Below are positions 1-10,025 of a DNA stretch of 64,000 nucleotides, piece by piece. The notes under the pieces were generated by a model. The model was not told the origin of the DNA. It saw only the letters and a list, made by a program, of their open reading frames with translations, and made no database searches. Position 1 is the first letter of the stretch. Each line of letters begins with the position of its first letter. This DNA comes from Shewanella frigidimarina. Its GTDB lineage: Bacteria > Pseudomonadota > Gammaproteobacteria > Enterobacterales > Shewanellaceae. The DNA lies in NCBI RefSeq assembly GCF_003797125.1, contig NZ_RKKE01000003.1:62001-126000 (forward strand), written 5' to 3'. A program made the translations under genes and the position numbers.

Positions 1-136
1 AAGCCTTAAGTATCGTGTTTACGATAGTTAAACCCTGATAGATTGAACTTGGCTAAATTGGCCATTTACAAAAACGTAGGTTGGCCATCAACCTGTTGCT
101 GATGTGCATAAATGAATACACATCAACGAATGGGTG

Positions 137-1831
137 TTAATCAATTTGTCGTTTAGGCGCTTGTAATCGTTGTGATGTTTGCCATTGCTTAGCAATAGTC
201 ACTTTTGCCAAACTTGGAGCAAGAGGTTTGTTGCCTAAAATAATATCGGCAGCGCGCTCGGCGACCATAATCGTCGGGGAGTTCAAATTGCCATTTGGAA
301 TGGTCGGAAAAATTGACGAATCAACTACTCGTAAACCATTAATACCATGTACTTTTGTTTCAGAGTCGACAACCGCCATCTCATCTTCACCCATTTTGCA
401 TGAGCAAGAAGGGTGGTAAGCGCTTTCTACTGAACTTCTAACAAAACGGTCTATTTCTTCATCGGTCTGTATTGCTAAGCCTGGTTGAATTTCTTCACCA
501 CGATATTCATCTAAACCCGGTTGATTAATAATTTCACGGGTTAAACGAACACACGCTCTAAAGCCTTCAATATCATCTTGATGCGATAAATAATTGAACT
601 GAATTTGTGGGGCAACCTTGGCATCATTTGATACAACCGTTACCGCGCCACGGCTTTTAGGTTTATTGTGGCCAATATGAACTTGGAAACCATGGCCAGC
701 AAACGCTTCTTTTCCGTCGTAACGCATTGCAGCAGGTAAGAAGTGGTACTGTAAATCAGGCCACTCTAAGCCCGCTTTTGAGCGGATAAAACCACACGAT
801 TCAAAATGGTTAGTTGCACCCAAACCTGACTTATTTAAAATCCAGCGAGCACCAATAAACAATTTGTTTAACGGATCAATTTTGCCATTAAGTGATATCG
901 GCTTTAAGCACTTAAATTGGAAGTAAAACTCTAAGTGGTCTTGCAGATTCTGACCAACACCAGGTAATTGATGTACTTGCTCAATTCCAGCGTTAGCTAA
1001 TGTGCTTGAATCACCAATACCCGACAGTTGTAAAATATGCGGTGAACCAATTGAACCTGCAGATAAAATCACTTCTTTATTGCAGTTAACATCAATTAAC
1101 TCGCCTTTACGTTCGTAACGAACGCCGACAGCCGTTTTACCTTGCATAATCACTTTATGCACAAGCGCATGAGTAACCACGGTTAAATTAGGGCGTTTCA
1201 TTGCAGGGCGAAGGTACGCATTTGCCGTAGACCAACGTACGCCGTTTTTTACGGTCATGTGCATTGGGCCAAAGCCTTCTTGCTGACTGGCATTGTAATC
1301 ATCAGTGGCTAGGTAGCCGGCATCGACACCTGCATCAACAAAAGCTTGATATAACGGGTTTTTCATTTCATTACCGTTATTAACCGCTAATGGACCTTTA
1401 TCACCGCGATAAACATTACCGCCAAAAGACCATGTTTCAGCTTTTTTAAAGTAAGGCAGACAGTGAGCGTAATCCCAGTCTTTTGCACCTTCTTGCTGCC
1501 ACTCGTCAAAATCACGTGCATGACCACGTACGTAGACCATGCCATTGATTGATGATGAACCGCCTAACACTTTGCCACGCGGGCAATGCATACGGCGATT
1601 GTCCAAATGTGGTTCGGCTTCGGTTTCAAACTGCCATGCATACTTTTTAGTATTCATGGGAATTGAAAGGGCGGTTGGCATTTGGATAAAAATGCTCTTG
1701 TCGCTGCCACCGGTTTCAAGTATCAGGACTTTATTGTCTGGATTTTCCGTTAAGCGGTTGGCTAATACACAACCTGCGCTACCGGCACCAACAATAATAT
1801 AATCGTATTCATGAGACATTTGCGTAGACAT
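137..1831 (-). CDS. betA: Choline dehydrogenase BetA (GMC oxidoreductase)
   Basis: FAD-dependent oxidation of choline to betaine aldehyde, the first step of glycine betaine synthesis. The N-terminus carries the dinucleotide-binding motif GAGSAG (residues 15-20). The C-terminal GMC region has HPSCSCKMG, which holds the expected catalytic His, and GNLNSPTIM. Length (about 564 aa) fits the family. The reading frame extends upstream to a GTG at 1843, but that codon directly abuts the AGGAG ribosome site which overlaps the betB stop, so the ATG at 1831 is preferred; the ATG at 1819 is also possible. It is the last gene of betI-betB-betA. Identification is firm; the exact start is not. Confidence 0.93.
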   Translation of the reverse strand: MSTQMSHEYDYIIVGAGSAGCVLANRLTENPDNKVLILETGGSDKSIFIQMPTALSIPMNTKKYAWQFETEAEPHLDNRRMHCPRGKVLGGSSSINGMVYVRGHARDFDEWQQEGAKDWDYAHCLPYFKKAETWSFGGNVYRGDKGPLAVNNGNEMKNPLYQAFVDAGVDAGYLATDDYNASQQEGFGPMHMTVKNGVRWSTANAYLRPAMKRPNLTVVTHALVHKVIMQGKTAVGVRYERKGELIDVNCNKEVILSAGSIGSPHILQLSGIGDSSTLANAGIEQVHQLPGVGQNLQDHLEFYFQFKCLKPISLNGKIDPLNKLFIGARWILNKSGLGATNHFESCGFIRSKAGLEWPDLQYHFLPAAMRYDGKEAFAGHGFQVHIGHNKPKSRGAVTVVSNDAKVAPQIQFNYLSHQDDIEGFRACVRLTREIINQPGLDEYRGEEIQPGLAIQTDEEIDRFVRSSVESAYHPSCSCKMGEDEMAVVDSETKVHGINGLRVVDSSIFPTIPNGNLNSPTIMVAERAADIILGNKPLAPSLAKVTIAKQWQTSQRLQAPKRQID

Positions 1832-1845
1832 TAATTGGGTCACTC

Positions 1846-3312
1846 CTAAAATGGGCTTTCAAGTGACTGCATACCAACGTAAACAGCTTTTATTTGGGTG
1901 TATGCTTTTAATGTTTCAGAGCCATTCTCACGACCAATACCAGACATCTTGTAACCACCAACCGGCATTTCTGCAGGAGAGGCACCATAAGCATTTATCC
2001 AACAAATACCGGCTTGCATTTGATGAATAACGCGATGTGCACGGGTAATGTCTTGCGTAAATACACCTGCCGCTAAGCCAAGGTGAGTACTATTGGCACG
2101 CTTAACAACTTCATCTTCATCAATAAAGGTAAATACTGACATCACAGGGCCAAATATTTCTTCTTTCGAAATCGTCATCTCATCAGTGCAATCTGTAAAT
2201 ACAGTCGGTGCTACAAAGAAACCATTAGGTGCATTGTCAGGCGTTAATGCTGTTCCGCCTGTTAATAAGGTGGCGCCTTCTTTTTTACCGATTTCAATGT
2301 AGTCGAGTACTTTTTGTTGATGGTCGCGTGATATCAATGCACCAAAATTGGTGTCAGGGTGCATTGGGTCGCCACAAACGATGTTTTGCTCAGTACGTTC
2401 TTTTAAACGTTGGATAAAGCGCGGATAAATATCTTGCTGCACAAATACGCGAGTACCGTTGGTACACACTTCACCTTGAGTATAGAAATTAGCTAACATC
2501 GCGGCTGATACCGCATTTTCTACATCGGCATCGTTAAAGATAATCAATGGCGACTTTCCGCCTAACTCCATGGTCACTTCTTTTAGCGAACCCGCTGCAG
2601 CGGCCATGACTTTTTTACCTGTTCCGACTTCACCCGTAAATGACACTTTAGCGATATCTTCATTGGTGGTTAGCCATGCGCCAACTCTACCGTCACCTTG
2701 AACAACGTTAAACACGCCATCTGGCACACCCGCTTGAGAGAATATTTCAGCCAAACGCATTGCGCCACGAGGTGTTTCTTCTGAAGGTTTAAAAATCATT
2801 ACGTTGCCGCAAGCAAGTGCAGGGGCTGCTTTCCAACAAGCAATTTGTAACGGGTAGTTCCATGCGCCAATACCGGCACAAATACCTAATGGCTCACGGC
2901 GAGTATAATAAAAGTCCGCTCCAACAGGTTGTTGATTGCCTTCAATACTTGGGGCGAGACCGGCAAAGAACTCAATAGAGTCGGCGCCAGTAACGATATC
3001 GACAACCGAGGCTTCTTGCCACGGCTTACCCGTATCCAATACTTCGCCAGCAGCAAGTTCATCATTTTGCTCACGTAGTAGGGCAACAGCTTTTAATAAA
3101 ATGCGGCTACGTTCTATCGGCATCATCGCTGACCAAACAGCAAAACCTGCTTTGGCACTCTCTATTGCGGCTTTTTGCACAGACTCGGTGGCTACTTCAA
3201 CTAAATAGCTGACATCTCCAGTAGCAGGATTGATCACTTCAAATGTTTCGCCAGTACCGTTTGATTGGTATTTTCCATGAATATAATTTTGATAAATAAC
3301 TAACGATGACAT
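1846..3312 (-). CDS. betB: Betaine aldehyde dehydrogenase BetB
   Basis: NAD(P)-dependent oxidation of betaine aldehyde to glycine betaine, an osmoprotectant. The 488-aa protein has the aldehyde dehydrogenase hallmarks: the general-base motif MELGGKSPL near residue 250, the nucleophile motif [10 protein letters not shown] roughly 35 residues later, GAWNYPLQ and FKPSEETP in the cofactor domain, and a terminal region containing [10 protein letters not shown]. Its ATG overlaps the betI stop (TAATG), implying translational coupling. The ribosome site for betA lies across its own stop codon. The gene order betI-betB-betA matches enterobacterial bet operons, which supports assignment over a generic aldehyde dehydrogenase. 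Confidence 0.94.
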   Translation of the reverse strand: MSSLVIYQNYIHGKYQSNGTGETFEVINPATGDVSYLVEVATESVQKAAIESAKAGFAVWSAMMPIERSRILLKAVALLREQNDELAAGEVLDTGKPWQEASVVDIVTGADSIEFFAGLAPSIEGNQQPVGADFYYTRREPLGICAGIGAWNYPLQIACWKAAPALACGNVMIFKPSEETPRGAMRLAEIFSQAGVPDGVFNVVQGDGRVGAWLTTNEDIAKVSFTGEVGTGKKVMAAAAGSLKEVTMELGGKSPLIIFNDADVENAVSAAMLANFYTQGEVCTNGTRVFVQQDIYPRFIQRLKERTEQNIVCGDPMHPDTNFGALISRDHQQKVLDYIEIGKKEGATLLTGGTALTPDNAPNGFFVAPTVFTDCTDEMTISKEEIFGPVMSVFTFIDEDEVVKRANSTHLGLAAGVFTQDITRAHRVIHQMQAGICWINAYGASPAEMPVGGYKMSGIGRENGSETLKAYTQIKAVYVGMQSLESPF

Positions 3313-3908
3313 TATTCTACTCCGTTGTGCACGATCACAGCCTTGATAAAGGCTTTAGATAAAATTTGGGCTTGTTTAAAATCTTCTATTGGGGTCGCAC
3401 TCAACGCACTGCGTAACCAAAAACCATCAATTACTGCCGCTGTTTGCTTGGCTGCACTTACAGCGGCTGCATTGGGTAATAATTGTTTAAACGAAAAAAG
3501 CAGGTTGCTGTATAACCGCTGACTATTAATGTTTTGTAATCTTGCTAACCCAGGATCGTGCATCGCTTGGGACCAGAAGCTTAACCATGTTTTTGTCGCG
3601 GCTGTTGAACGTTGTAATTCGGTAAAGTTTGCTTCCACGATCATTGAAAGCCTATCTATTGGGGTTAATGTTTTGCCTGACGTTCTTGTCAGTAATGCTT
3701 GCTTCAATTCCTCTAATAGAAATTTCTGCGTGGCTTCAATTAACCCTTGTTTACCACCAAAATAGTGGCTGATGATCCCTGATGACATTCCCGCCAATCC
3801 ACTAATGGTATTAATAGTAGTGTTTTGTAACCCATGACGTTCGATTGACATTAACGTGGCATCTATTAGCTGTTGTTGTCTGACGTTTTTCACTGTAGGT
3901 CTTGGCAT
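3312..3908 (-). CDS. betI: TetR-family repressor BetI
   Basis: Choline-responsive repressor of the bet operon. The 198-aa protein has a TetR-type N-terminal helix-turn-helix (about residues 10-55, containing [20 protein letters not shown], the recognition-helix region) followed by an all-helical ligand domain. It is the first gene of the operon and overlaps betB by one base. A perfect 8-bp inverted repeat lies 32-51 bp upstream of its start and is the likely autoregulatory operator. No choline transporter gene (betT) is divergent from it, unlike in E. coli: the upstream 760 bp is non-coding. Confidence 0.9.
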   Translation of the reverse strand: MPRPTVKNVRQQQLIDATLMSIERHGLQNTTINTISGLAGMSSGIISHYFGGKQGLIEATQKFLLEELKQALLTRTSGKTLTPIDRLSMIVEANFTELQRSTAATKTWLSFWSQAMHDPGLARLQNINSQRLYSNLLFSFKQLLPNAAAVSAAKQTAAVIDGFWLRSALSATPIEDFKQAQILSKAFIKAVIVHNGVE

Positions 3909-3939
3909 AAAAGGGGTCCGTTATCTGTATTAAGTGTTG

Positions 3940-3959
3940 TTAATTGAACGCTCAATTAA
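3940..3959. promoter_or_regulatory. Probable BetI operator
   Basis: Perfect inverted repeat: TTAATTGA (3940-3947) and TCAATTAA (3952-3959) separated by ACGC. Size, symmetry and position just upstream of betI fit a TetR-family operator for choline-controlled repression. The assignment to BetI is inferred from context. Confidence 0.65.
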
Positions 3960-4001
3960 TAACGATACTAATGATTAGTGCTGTAATTATCAAGTTATAA
4001 C

Positions 4002-4015
4002 TTGATATAGATCAC
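4002..4015. promoter_or_regulatory. Possible FNR/CRP-family site upstream of betI
   Basis: TTGATATAGATCAC matches the FNR consensus TTGAT-N4-ATCAA at nine of ten positions, and its right half with the following ACA also resembles a CRP half-site. It lies about 95-107 bp upstream of betI. Single-site match, so tentative. Confidence 0.35.
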
Positions 4016-4668
4016 AACATTACAGCAGCATAATGAGGTATGAAACAGTCTTAAAAAATTAAGACGTTGTTTTTAATGGTTTAATTTTTACTTTGTTGTG
4101 GTTAGTGGTTTGTTGTAAAAAACGAAGAGATTTTACATCAAATCATTACAGCTGCAGTTATTATTGGCGTTTTGGCTGATAAAGCATCATTTAAATATGG
4201 AAATTCTGCTCGCCAAACACCCTAACTCGTGCACATATTGCTTGGCCATCATAATCCCTATATTGAATTATTAACGATGGAGTTGTTAGCACATGGAGGA
4301 AGGTATATTGATTAAACCTGTTTGTTTTAGACAAATCTTCACCAACATTTTTTGTATGTCACTATACAATCACAGCCTTATTTCTCACCGACTAATGTTA
4401 TGGATTAATTATATGTATTAATGTTATGCATATGGGTTATGTATTCTGCTAAGCGTTCCAGCGTTCCAGCGTTCCAGCGTTCCAGTGTTCAAGGATTGAG
4501 GATTGATTATTAAGTACTGAGGAGGGCAGTTTGATTCACTCTACAGTCTGAATGATGTCACCAACGATGATCTGGATTCATCATAGAGACATGATAGAAA
4601 AACAGTAATCATGCTATAACCTTATTTAAAGATTCAAATACCAAGATGATTAGATAAGAGGAATACAG
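4016..4668. other. Non-coding stretch upstream of the small membrane protein gene
   Basis: No convincing reading frame. It is AT-rich and contains the 8-bp tandem repeat listed separately. No recognisable RNA gene or terminator was found. Confidence 0.5.
4453..4492. repeat. 8-bp tandem repeat, four perfect units
   Basis: GCGTTCCA is repeated head to tail at 4453, 4461, 4469 and 4477, followed by a degenerate fifth unit (GTGTTCAA). Intergenic. Likely prone to slippage. Confidence 0.85.
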
Positions 4669-4875
4669 ATGGGCAGTTCATCAATGATCATGTGGAGTGT
4701 GCTATTTGGCGCTATAGGCATGGGGTATTTTGTTTATGGTAAGCGCCAAAGGGCGATTGTTCCCTTGTGTGTAGGAATGGCATTAATCGTGTTTCCTTAT
4801 TTTGTTGCCAGCGTGACCACTTTGCTGATTATGGGAGTAATCTTAGTGGCGATACCGTATTTTATCCGGCTTTAG
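4669..4875 (+). CDS. Small two-helix membrane protein of unknown function
   Basis: A 68-residue protein with two hydrophobic segments (about residues 6-24 and 32-66, the latter long enough to cross the membrane twice) separated by the basic turn GKRQRA. The start is supported by the upstream AAGAGGAATACAG. The overall pattern resembles small inner-membrane proteins widespread in Shewanella and Vibrio, but I do not recognise a characterised family. It stands alone between non-coding stretches, so context gives no function. Confidence 0.65.
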   Translation: MGSSSMIMWSVLFGAIGMGYFVYGKRQRAIVPLCVGMALIVFPYFVASVTTLLIMGVILVAIPYFIRL

Positions 4876-4942
4876 TCGCTGTAGGCATTATTGTTTATCT
4901 GTCTTATCACTCAGAGTCATGTATGGCCTAAGTTAGTTTGGA

Positions 4943-5370
4943 ATATGGCCTGCGGCCACTAACGTCGTGGCGCTTCACCCACACCAGAGCAAAAGGAAAC
5001 CAACGGCTGTTCGCTCTTTATTCTTTATAAAAGAATTAGCCCAGCCACCCGGCAACATTTTCCCAATTGACTTAAATATTAGATGCGAAAAGTCGCCATG
5101 GCGATTTATCCAGCTTTTAACGTCATTTGAAGCCTGCTTCGGTCCATCTTGTAATAAAGAGTGAAAATGCTAACGCTTCCGATGGTACATCTGATGTGAA
5201 TGGATTCACGAATGTCGTGATGGCAGGACGCCAAAGAACGACCTGTACCGCCAAAGCTAAGCTCACATCTGATAGGCAGGATGCCTGAATGCCTTGTAGC
5301 ACATGGATGTGCGAGAAAGGCCATGTGAGCTTCACGCTATTTTCTTCAACGGTCTCAAGTTCAGAGTTAA
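4943..5370 (-). repeat. Dispersed repeat, copy 1 (inverted)
   Basis: Read on the minus strand, this block begins AACTCTGAACTTGAG and contains the segments CGACATTCGTGAATCCATTC, GAAGCGTTAGCATTTTCACT and CACGACGTTAGTGGCCGCAG, in the same order as at 9150-9620 and 61045-61590. Middle parts differ between copies. It contains no gene of its own that I can support; short frames across it are chance openings. Boundaries are approximate. Confidence 0.8.
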
Positions 5371-5532
5371 ATCACACCATTTCCAAGTCAAGAAAACTAA
5401 CTCGTTTTTGCCCCAATATGAGTTGGTGCTATTGCTTAATCGAAACATATACATTTCAGTTTGCCATGAATTTTCTAATGTCACATTCTTTGTAATAATG
5501 AATCTAAAACGGTGGCCAGTATTCATTTACCA

Positions 5533-5787
5533 CTACAATGCGGACAAAGGCTACGACAGTGAAGCGATTAGAGATAAAGTTCGTGAATGTGGCTCAGAGC
5601 CAGTGATCCCTATAAGACAAAATTCGAAGCAAGGAAATGACGATATGATGGGTGTTTATACAAATATCGGCATTTAGTTGAAAATGCTTTTGCTCGGCTC
5701 AAGCATTTTACAGTTATAGCAACCTGTTATGGCAAATTTAAAATTAATTTTGAAAGTATACGGGCTCTCGCTTGCTCGATAATTTAG
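5533..5787 (+). pseudogene. IS5-family transposase remnant
   Basis: The C-terminal part of an IS5-type DDE transposase survives in two frames. The first reads NADKGYDSEAIRD and CGSEPVIPIRQNSK. After a frameshift near 5650 the second reads KYRHLVENAFARLKHF and ends with NFESIRALAC before a stop at 5785-5787. These match the conserved AD.GYD, vIP.R and RH.VEN.FARLK segments of the family. The N-terminal catalytic domain is missing and no inverted-repeat ends are visible, so this is a decayed, immobile fragment. It lies beside dispersed repeat copy 1. Confidence 0.8.
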
Positions 5788-5902
5788 CTCCCAATGTGAA
5801 AGATCAATAGTCCCTAATATAAAAATCAAACTCTATCAATTTAAATTGGAACGGCTAAGATGTAGATAAGATATAAACACTAACAGAGGGTACCAATTTG
5901 AG

Positions 5903-8900
5903 ATGTACATCATGAATGCATTGAACCGATTTCCCTGGTTTGCTTGGCTTTTAATTTATTGTTTATCCGTATCAGTTTGGCATTGGCTAACATACTCTTT
6001 TTATGGGCAAGCGTCGTATCGTATCGGCGGACCAGTTATTTTAGCCGCACTCATATATCTCACACAATCAACGTATCGGGTACATCATATAGCAACAATG
6101 TCATTAGGCATTTTTGCAGCCAATTACTTGATAGAAAATGTGTTACTTGGAATATCCCCACTTCCATCAGCAATTACTAGTTTAACCTTAATTTTTCAGG
6201 CTTTTCTTGGCTGGTTCTTGTTAAGGCGGTTTACACCCGATGCTCAGTTCCCTAACACATTAAAAAAATCCATAAATTTTCTTATATTTGCTGTGACACT
6301 GCCAGTATTAGCATCATCAATTATACAACCTCTACTGGAGCGATTGGTTTCACCACTGCCTTTTACTTTCAATGGAATTGAGCAGGAATTCTTATACTGG
6401 GCTGCACTTCGTTTCACCTCTATGGTAATAATTACTCCCTTACTGCTCTGGCAGCACGACTGTCAGCAATCTCATTTGTTTAGCTCGTTGGCAAAAACTT
6501 CAACATTTGTTTGGACGTTGTTAGCAGGACTAATCATCGCAGTAACGGTTTTTTCAATAGCAAACCCCGAAGGTAGAGCTCTTGCTACATACAGTTCTTT
6601 ACTGATGCCATTTACGTTGTTTGCTGCTATCCGTTTACCATTGCTACAAAGCCTGTTGGTTGTATTATGTATTGGTGTGGTCTCTTTTTGGGCAGACTCA
6701 CGCTATGCAGGTCAATCACAACAAGTTATCAATAGCCTGATTGCGTTATCTGTATTTATCAGTTTCAATGCACTGGTGGCGTGGTTGGTCGGGATGATGC
6801 TTCACGACCGTGATCAACATCTAGAAAAAGAAACGTCACTACATCACCTTTATGAAATGTTGAGTCGTTTTAATCAATTGCTCATCAAGCAGCCTTTAGA
6901 AAAACCTCAACTTTTTGAATCGGCTTGCAAAATCATTCTTGAAGAAACTAAGTTTGATCGCGTTTCTATCATTCATTTTGACAACACTGCATCTAATGAA
7001 AATGTAGTTAACTGTGCTTTGGCCCGAACCGACAGCGATATCATTACTACGCCCCCTTTCGTAGACAAGAATTGCGATCTCGTGAAGCGGGTACTGGTAA
7101 GCCAAGCATATGAGTTGTTCCAATCAAACAAACACGTGCATGACGAATCATCATTTTTTGGCTATAACTCAGTAGCAGCGTTTCCTATAAACCAAAAATT
7201 AAACTGTGTTGGATGTTTACTGATTTTTTCTAAAAGGGAATTTATTTTCACACCAGAAATGTTGCGATTGTTTCAGGAATTGGCCGATGATACTGGTTTT
7301 GCTATTTCCATGCATGATTCTCAAAAGCGGCTGAAACAAACCACAGAAGTATTCGACTACAGTTGTGAGTCTATTATTATCACCGATGGTGAAGGTACTA
7401 TTTTAGATGTCAATCCAGCCTTCTCTATTATCACTGGCTACAGCCGTGAAGAGACTATTGGTCAAAACCCTAGAATGCTAAAGTCCGATAAACAAGATAG
7501 TGCATTTTATGGAAGCCTTTTTCGGCAGCTGCAAAAACATGGGATCTGGAGTGGTGAATTTTGGAATAAAAGGAAAAATGGTGAACTCTATTTACAGCGC
7601 GGAAGTTTAACTACTGTTTTAGATTCTGATGGCACAATTCTTCACATCATCTCTATCATGGAAGATGTCACCCAAAGGCAACAAGACGAAACTACTATTC
7701 TGCATTTAGCCAACTACGATCAATTAACAGGTCTTCCCAATCGTATTTTACTCAATGAATATTTTCTACGAGCATCAGCGGAATCGCAGCGTTCTGGTCT
7801 AACATGGGCTTTATTATTCATTGACTTGGATAAGTTTAAAGAAATCAATGATGCCTTTGGTCACCATTATGGTGATGAACTGTTACGACTCGTTACAGCA
7901 CGATTAAGTTCACACATTCGAGAAACAGACTTATTCAGCCGTTTCGGTGGGGACGAGTTCATCATTATTGCACAATGCAACATGGATGAAGCCAGCCAAA
8001 TGGCGTTGAGATATATAGAAGAGATTAAACAAGAGTTTTTAATCGAAGAATTAGATGTCCATATCGGTGCAAGTATCGGTATTGCCATGTTCCCACAGGA
8101 CGGTATTAACTTAGAAGATTTAATTCAAGCAGCAGATACAGCAATGTACAAAGCCAAGGCACTTGGAGGAAACGAATCGGTATTTTTTAATGTCTCTATG
8201 CAAAAAGAAGTGCAAGAACAGATGGCAATGAGAAGTAACCTTGATAAAGCCATTACTAATAATGAACTGACCTTATATTTTCAACCTAAAGTTACTGTCA
8301 CTAAAGGAAACGTGCAGATAGTTGCCTATGAAGCTCTTATTCGATGGCCTCAACAAGATGGTGGCATGATTTCACCAGCCAACTTTATTCCTTTAGCTGA
8401 GAAAATTGGCCTCATATCCGACATCGATCAATGGGTACTCAAAAATGCAATCACAAAAATAAGTGACTGGTTAGTACGTTACCCAGGATGTGTGTTACCA
8501 GTAGCCGTCAATGTTTCAGCTTCTTTATTTGCCGATCGAGAGTTTGTGTCGATGTTGACAAAGACAATCGCACATTTTGGTTTACCACCGGCACTATTGG
8601 AATTAGAGATCACCGAAAGAGTGGCAATGTTGGATGTCGAATACACCTTAAATACTCTTAAGGAATTAAAAAAAATAGGTATTGGGCTTTCAATTGATGA
8701 TTTTGGTACTGGTTATTCTAATTTAGCTTATTTGAGATTATACCCGGTTGACGTTCTGAAAATTGACATTACCTTTGTTAAAGATGTACATCTGGACGAA
8801 AAAAAGCAAAGTCTTGTTAGAGCAATCATCAGTATGGCTCAAGCGCTGGGAATGAAAACGATTGCCGAAGGGGTTGAGTGTCAGGAAGAGCTTGATTTTT

Positions 8901-8992
8901 TAGTCAACGAAAAATGCGATCAGTATCAGGGCTTCTTTTTTGGAAAACCTGTAGCAGAAGAGAAGTTAATCTTCAATTTGACATCACTGTAG
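5903..8992 (+). CDS. Membrane GGDEF-EAL c-di-GMP enzyme with MASE1-like, GAF and PAS sensors
   Basis: A 1029-residue protein. Residues 1-300 form about eight hydrophobic segments resembling a MASE1 sensor. A GAF-like region (about 330-475) and a PAS domain (about 485-600, with SIITGYSREETIGQNP) follow. The GGDEF domain is intact (RFGGDEF; GGDEF at 682-686) with an RETD product-inhibition site just upstream. The EAL domain is intact (EALIRW from 810, NVSASLF, LEITERVAM, DDFGTGYSNL, IAEGVE). It could therefore make and break c-di-GMP; the net activity cannot be told from sequence. Two starts are possible (5903 or 5912); CAGAGGG lies 12 bases before the first. Transcribed alone. Confidence 0.9.
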   Translation: MYIMNALNRFPWFAWLLIYCLSVSVWHWLTYSFYGQASYRIGGPVILAALIYLTQSTYRVHHIATMSLGIFAANYLIENVLLGISPLPSAITSLTLIFQAFLGWFLLRRFTPDAQFPNTLKKSINFLIFAVTLPVLASSIIQPLLERLVSPLPFTFNGIEQEFLYWAALRFTSMVIITPLLLWQHDCQQSHLFSSLAKTSTFVWTLLAGLIIAVTVFSIANPEGRALATYSSLLMPFTLFAAIRLPLLQSLLVVLCIGVVSFWADSRYAGQSQQVINSLIALSVFISFNALVAWLVGMMLHDRDQHLEKETSLHHLYEMLSRFNQLLIKQPLEKPQLFESACKIILEETKFDRVSIIHFDNTASNENVVNCALARTDSDIITTPPFVDKNCDLVKRVLVSQAYELFQSNKHVHDESSFFGYNSVAAFPINQKLNCVGCLLIFSKREFIFTPEMLRLFQELADDTGFAISMHDSQKRLKQTTEVFDYSCESIIITDGEGTILDVNPAFSIITGYSREETIGQNPRMLKSDKQDSAFYGSLFRQLQKHGIWSGEFWNKRKNGELYLQRGSLTTVLDSDGTILHIISIMEDVTQRQQDETTILHLANYDQLTGLPNRILLNEYFLRASAESQRSGLTWALLFIDLDKFKEINDAFGHHYGDELLRLVTARLSSHIRETDLFSRFGGDEFIIIAQCNMDEASQMALRYIEEIKQEFLIEELDVHIGASIGIAMFPQDGINLEDLIQAADTAMYKAKALGGNESVFFNVSMQKEVQEQMAMRSNLDKAITNNELTLYFQPKVTVTKGNVQIVAYEALIRWPQQDGGMISPANFIPLAEKIGLISDIDQWVLKNAITKISDWLVRYPGCVLPVAVNVSASLFADREFVSMLTKTIAHFGLPPALLELEITERVAMLDVEYTLNTLKELKKIGIGLSIDDFGTGYSNLAYLRLYPVDVLKIDITFVKDVHLDEKKQSLVRAIISMAQALGMKTIAEGVECQEELDFLVNEKCDQYQGFFFGKPVAEEKLIFNLTSL

Positions 8993-9000
8993 TGGGTTAG

Positions 9001-9087
9001 CTAATTTGGTCCACCACATAGATGTCTATCAGACATCTAAACGTTCTATGATAGATAAATGGGTTGATTCATTTATCACTAAATTAG
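9001..9087. other. Multi-hairpin structure downstream of the GGDEF-EAL gene
   Basis: An outer stem pairs 9001-9010 (CTAATTTGGT) with 9078-9087 (ACTAAATTAG; one G-U pair). It encloses two perfect 8-bp hairpins: 9020-9038 (AGATGTCT / AGACATCT) and 9054-9077 (GATAAATG / CATTTATC). This could be a three-way RNA junction or a relic of a palindromic element. It begins 9 bp after the stop codon and has no U-tract typical of an intrinsic terminator. Confidence 0.45.
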
Positions 9088-9149
9088 TGAGCCAGCTGAC
9101 AGGTTTCTGTCCATAAATGAGTCAGAAGCCATGATTGGAAATGGATAAT

Positions 9150-9620
9150 GAGGCCGTTGAAGAAAATAGCGTGAGCCTGACAGGACGTCAGGCTAGCTTT
9201 CGCTGTACAGGTCGTTCCTTGGCATCCTGCCATCACGACATTCGTGAATCCATTCACATCAGACTCCCATCTGAAGCGTTAGCATTTTCACTCTTTATTA
9301 CAAGAGGGGCCGAGGCCGATTACAAACGAGATTCAAAGCTGTTGTTTGGTTAAAAAGCTAAAATGTTGCCGGAACGGCAGGGGTGATCCAAGAGGGGATT
9401 GCTGTTGATCCCCTTTTGGCCCGTGCAGGGTGGACCCTTGCGATGTTAGTCTGGTGTGGGCGACGCGCCACGACGTTAGTGGCCGCAGGTCATAAATACA
9501 TAAAGGCCATAAGTACAAAACAAAAAAACACCTGGATCCCGGCTCAAAAGCATTACCGGGACGACGTGAGAGTTGGGGCGACGAGAAGGCTGTTAGCAAT
9601 CATCTGTTCATATATGAGTT
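9150..9620 (+). repeat. Dispersed repeat, copy 2
   Basis: Begins with GAGGCCGTTGAAGAAAATAG and runs through CGACATTCGTGAATCCATTC, GAAGCGTTAGCATTTTCACT and CACGACGTTAGTGGCCGCAG to GCAATCATCTGTTCATATAT. The last two segments are nearly identical in copy 3. Short reading frames inside it are not supported as genes. Confidence 0.8.
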
Positions 9621-9644
9621 AGATGCTTTACTTGAAAATTGATA

Positions 9645-9712
9645 AATTCAACTCTGAACTTGAGGCCGTTGGAGACTCTTTATAAAAGAATACGTGAGCT
9701 GGCCATGGACGG
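9645..9712 (+). repeat. 5' fragment of the dispersed repeat
   Basis: CAACTCTGAACTTGAGGCCG followed by ACTCTTTATAAAAGAAT matches the left end of copy 3 (61045 onward). It lies immediately after copy 2, so it is probably a truncated second copy. The remaining bases to 9936 show no gene or recognisable element. Confidence 0.65.
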
Positions 9713-9936
9713 CCTGTGCATCTAAAGAAACTGCTTCGGACGTATTTATGAATATACACAGTTTCTCTACGGTAAAAGCTTATCAAGAGAAAATTGTTAA
9801 CTGACTTGAAAAGAGTTCAAACGATATTACCAATAATTGATTAATCAATCCGAATGTTTGTCTAGGTCTTTACTCGCCTCTGCTATTAACCACAAGGTTT
9901 CCGATATTATTTTAGGCATTCGCGCATATAGTGATA

Positions 9937-9970
9937 AAAAATGCCCGGCAGTTAACTGACGGGCATTTTT
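9937..9970. terminator. Bidirectional intrinsic terminator after the M13 peptidase gene
   Basis: Perfect 11-bp stem AAAAATGCCCG / CGGGCATTTTT with a 12-base loop. Its arms provide a U-run in either direction. It lies 55 bp past the stop of the minus-strand peptidase gene. Confidence 0.85.
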
Positions 9971-10025
9971 GTGTCGGATGCTTGTTGCTATCGCGGCACA
10001 TTATTGCAGCTATTTACGCACTAAA

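Noticed and set aside
100..125. Inverted repeat TGATGTG / CACATCA just past the betA stop as a terminator
   Set aside because: Seven weak base pairs, 12-base loop and no T-run in the direction of transcription.
5380..5530. Intact IS5 transposase
   Set aside because: No catalytic N-terminal domain, a frameshift near 5650 and no terminal inverted repeats.
9135..9622. Short open frames within the dispersed repeat (also 4967-5335 and 61271-61513)
   Set aside because: The frames are not preserved between the repeat copies and show no protein family features.
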